A stretch of DNA of 64,000 bases from Brachynemurus nebulosus (Eukaryota > Arthropoda > Insecta > Neuroptera > Myrmeleontidae): contig JAPWDM010000005.1 of the NCBI GenBank assembly GCA_035578155.1, forward strand, positions 46,960,954-47,024,953, read 5' to 3'. Positions 61,109 through 64,000 of the stretch are shown here, piece after piece (position 1 is the stretch's first letter; every line of letters starts with the position of its first letter). Under the pieces are notes generated by a model. It saw nothing but the letters and a program-made list of their open reading frames with translations, had not been told where the DNA came from and did not search any database. A program made the translations under genes and the position numbers.

Positions 61109-62382
61109 GGACCAATATGAAATATTATATTTTTGAAACAAAAGAATGTGCCACTTTTATTATTTTTATTTAAAAAAATCAGTAACAAATAAATTAGTTG
61201 AGTTTTTATGATATTAATAATAGCTTACTGTCTTAAAATAAAGTATAAAAATTTATTTGAGCTAATGCCTATATTTTTTTCACAATTAACTATAGAACAT
61301 ATAAAAATGTACCTTAAAAAATATATTTTGATTGGATATAAGAAAACAAACCGATACATTATGTATAGGTAATAAATATTTTTCCTTCACTACGCACAAA
61401 TGAAGTAGAAAATATTTAGAAAATTAATTAAAATAGTTTTTTCTACAATCTTAGTGGAAAGAAGGCTTTTGCGCTCTGTGAAAAGAGAGCAAAATGTGTA
61501 TTTGCCGAGCAACAAATTACTACTTTGTGCTTTAAAGCGGAAAAGTAATACTTTGTCGCTCGCTCAACGTATATTTTAATTACAATTTTAATTAAAAATA
61601 ATAAATAACTATAATTAATAAATAATAAGAATTTAAAAATTTAAAATAATCTATACATATATGATGGAAATATAGTGTCAGTGATTTCTCAAGTACACCT
61701 CTAGATATTTGTGAAGCTGCAAAAATTATAACATTAAAGTAAATATTAACGTCCATTATTATTTTTTCAAGTATCTTTTAAATAAAAAATACATTTTATA
61801 AGATTGTAGAAAAAATTTTGTGTGTAATTCGAGCACAAAATGACATTGCCTCTCTTATGAGAATAACGCGCTTCGCTTGGCGGCGTCGCGCGTCAACATT
61901 CTCAATCGAGCGGCAATATACCATTTTGCGCTCTTAATACACAAATAACTATTGTCGTCTTGTATTCTGCAATTTATTGATAGATACTTGTAGCTTATCG
62001 TTTACGAGCCTACCGTCAGTTTGAAACCGAGTTTTTGCATGTATTCAAATACGGATTAATCTGCTCTGAACCCTACACATTTTCTTCTTACCGGGCCCTC
62101 TTCCAACCCCACAAGATATAAAGTACCTACACAAAAAATATAAAACAGTAAACAAAAGGGACTATTCGGCCCTGAATGTCGATATTTATCTGAATTACAT
62201 TCTGGACCAAATGGTCGAGAACCGGCATTTCATATTACACGACCTAATATTATCCCAGATAATGGTAAAAATAACTCTGGACTACAATAATTCTATTTAT
62301 AATAAAAAAAAATTGCTTTTAAACATTTCTCTATTGCTCAAAATACTGTGGATGTTTATCCACATTACATGGTTGGCTAAGT
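61109..62382. other. AT-rich spacer with GC-richer hairpins
   Basis: 61815-61950 is an imperfect foldback (AGCACAAAATGACATTGCC against CGGCAATATACCATTTTGCG), centred on GCGCTTCGCTTGGCGGCGTC. 61460-61570 has related GAGC/GCTC phrases. No gene is recognised. Confidence 0.5.
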
Positions 62383-63219
62383 GGTCGAAACAGGCCCGAA
62401 TCTAAGGGGGGGACTGGGGTCCTTGCCCCGGGCGTCAGTTTTAGGGGGCGCCAAAATCATACTAGGTCGGTCTATACAAAATGGTCTAAAAAAAAGTTGG
62501 TATCTCGACCATTTTAGAAAAAATTAATATTCTTCCAGTTGTTTCTATTATATTTAAGCGTTTACGCGTGGTACCCATTTTTATTTTCCAATTTGCGCTG
62601 ATTTTTGTGTTTGCAGCCATTTGTGCCAAAGCACATTTTTCATAAACCGTTCATCCTAAAAGGTTGAAATAAAACCCATTTTAAGGTAATAAATGTCTCT
62701 TTATTTTAAATGATGTCCATATTTAACCTATTTTCGTCCCTTCTATAAGAAAACATTCTTTTTCTTATAGATGTAATGTTTTAAACCTCGCTTAGTAGTT
62801 TTTATGAGAATAGCTATACGGGTACAACTACCCATTCTGAAACAAATACACACTATTTCAATTGTGAAACTTGTATCTTTAAATTTTTACAAACTTCCGA
62901 AAACTGACTTTTTTCCAAATTTTGGAATTTTACTCTCTGGTGTATCTCTGGTGGGACTGGTGACAAAAATTTGAAATTTGCACAACTTGTAGTGCCTTCG
63001 GAGTAGATTTATTAAAATAAAAAATCAACTTGTACTTATATTGATCCCTCAAAGAACCCTCAGTTTTCATTGCCGCAACGGGAAAACTTGGAGTTTTATG
63101 AAGAATTTATATACTTATGAGTTTTTTTGACAATTTATGTCAAACATTGGAGAAGGGGGGCACCATTTTCAAGTTTCTGCCCCGGTTCTAAAAATCGTAG
63201 GTCCGGGGCTGGGTCGAAA
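62383..63219. mobile_element. hAT-type element with perfect 8-bp TSD
   Basis: 821 bp (62391-63211). Ends CAGGCCCGAATCTAAGGG and, reversed, CAGCCCCGGACCTACG. Perfect 8-bp duplication GGTCGAAA (62383-62390, 63212-63219). The interior contains GGGGGCGCC (62445-62454) and no transposase frame. Confidence 0.88.
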
Positions 63220-64000
63220 AGAGGCACTTTATGTTATACGATTATTTTAACAGGAAAAATTCTTTACCAAATCCAGAAAAACAACTGATTACATGGAACA
63301 TTATTGGCAAAAGTACGACCTGCACTTGCCGGTATGTTTTTATTACAAATATTCTTTTCTAAAAAATTTTTTATTATTAAAAATTGGAAGGTTTGCTAAC
63401 TATCCCATATATTCTAGTCTCTAGGATTCTAATTACACAATTTAGGGCTTTGTTTTTGTTAATATGATAACATTCATAACCATATATACGTTTATGTAAC
63501 GTGTTTAGTTTATATTAATAAATATGTATATTATATAAAGTTCTTTGGCCTTAAACTCCAGTCGTTTCAGCCATATACATAAATATCTTACGTTTAAACC
63601 ATACATATTTGCATTTTATGTGTTAAAAATATGTCATGTGTAAACTAATCTTTATGCATACACATGCATGTTATGTCCTACACCCGTGTCTAGTAATATA
63701 TACAGTGTTACTTATATACATAGTATTCTATTTTGTATACAAATTCCGAAATAACATACTAAACATTAAAGTGTGATAATATCGTATTGATTTTTTTTTT
63801 TTTGTATTTAACACAACTAAACTATTTGCTATGTTATACGGTGTTATGTCAATACTTTAATAGCTATATGTACTGTGTGTTACAATATTAATGTAATATA
63901 TTTTATGACGACGGTATTATATGTACAGAATGTAGAAAATTTTATATGGTAAAAAAGGAAGTGCAATTGTGATTTATACTTTTTATACCAAATTTTGACG
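63220..64000. other. AT-rich spacer, nothing recognised
   Basis: No gene or repeat boundary recognised up to the end of the window. Confidence 0.5.

Overview
This looks like AT-rich, gene-poor nuclear DNA from an arthropod, most likely an insect. The reasons are a eukaryotic exon with a consensus splice donor, dense terminal-inverted-repeat elements with TA, TTAA, TTA and 8-bp target duplications, a Helitron, a Penelope-like retroelement fragment, tRNA-derived SINEs and long (TA)n tracts. There is no bacterial operon structure, rRNA or CRISPR array. A hemipteran is a reasonable guess, but the order cannot be fixed from sequence alone.

Only one stretch reads as a convincing host gene: a roughly 50% GC first coding exon on the minus strand (25918-26916). 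It is serine/threonine-rich, carries an RVxF-type PP1-docking motif and a basic helical C-terminal block, and ends in a consensus donor. Further exons would lie at lower coordinates and were not found. A GC- and CpG-richer patch at 41885-42330 could be a promoter or 5' exon of a second gene. Most other open frames lie in transposons or low-complexity DNA.

Layout: 1-5 kb has a tRNA-derived SINE, a hAT MITE and the first CACGGAG element. 5-12 kb has a minisatellite, (TA)n, TTAA-flanked foldbacks, a Penelope-tail palindrome and more CACGGAG copies. 12-23 kb has a second tail palindrome, a possible hAT relic, a foldback set in (TA)n, a Helitron 5' end, a Harbinger-like element with GC-rich palindromes, a GGGGAAGG element and a nested CACGGAG copy. 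24-27 kb has two TA-flanked elements and the host exon. 28-36 kb has a third tail palindrome, a mini CACGGAG copy, a piggyBac-like element and a composite of inverted repeats around microsatellites. 37-51 kb has a 0.5-kb dispersed repeat (two copies), a complete Helitron with its empty site next to it, a TTAA foldback, the second GGGGAAGG element and two hAT elements. 52-64 kb has the second piggyBac-like element (TTAT-flanked), a 1.47-kb inverted repeat, the GIY-YIG fragment of a Penelope-like element with a hammerhead-like motif and its tail, and a hAT element.

The DNA elements are non-autonomous: I see no intact transposase. The most informative relationships are the short palindromes with 9-12 bp target duplications built from the Penelope-like tail, and the Helitron whose A|T integration point can be read from an adjacent unfilled duplicate.
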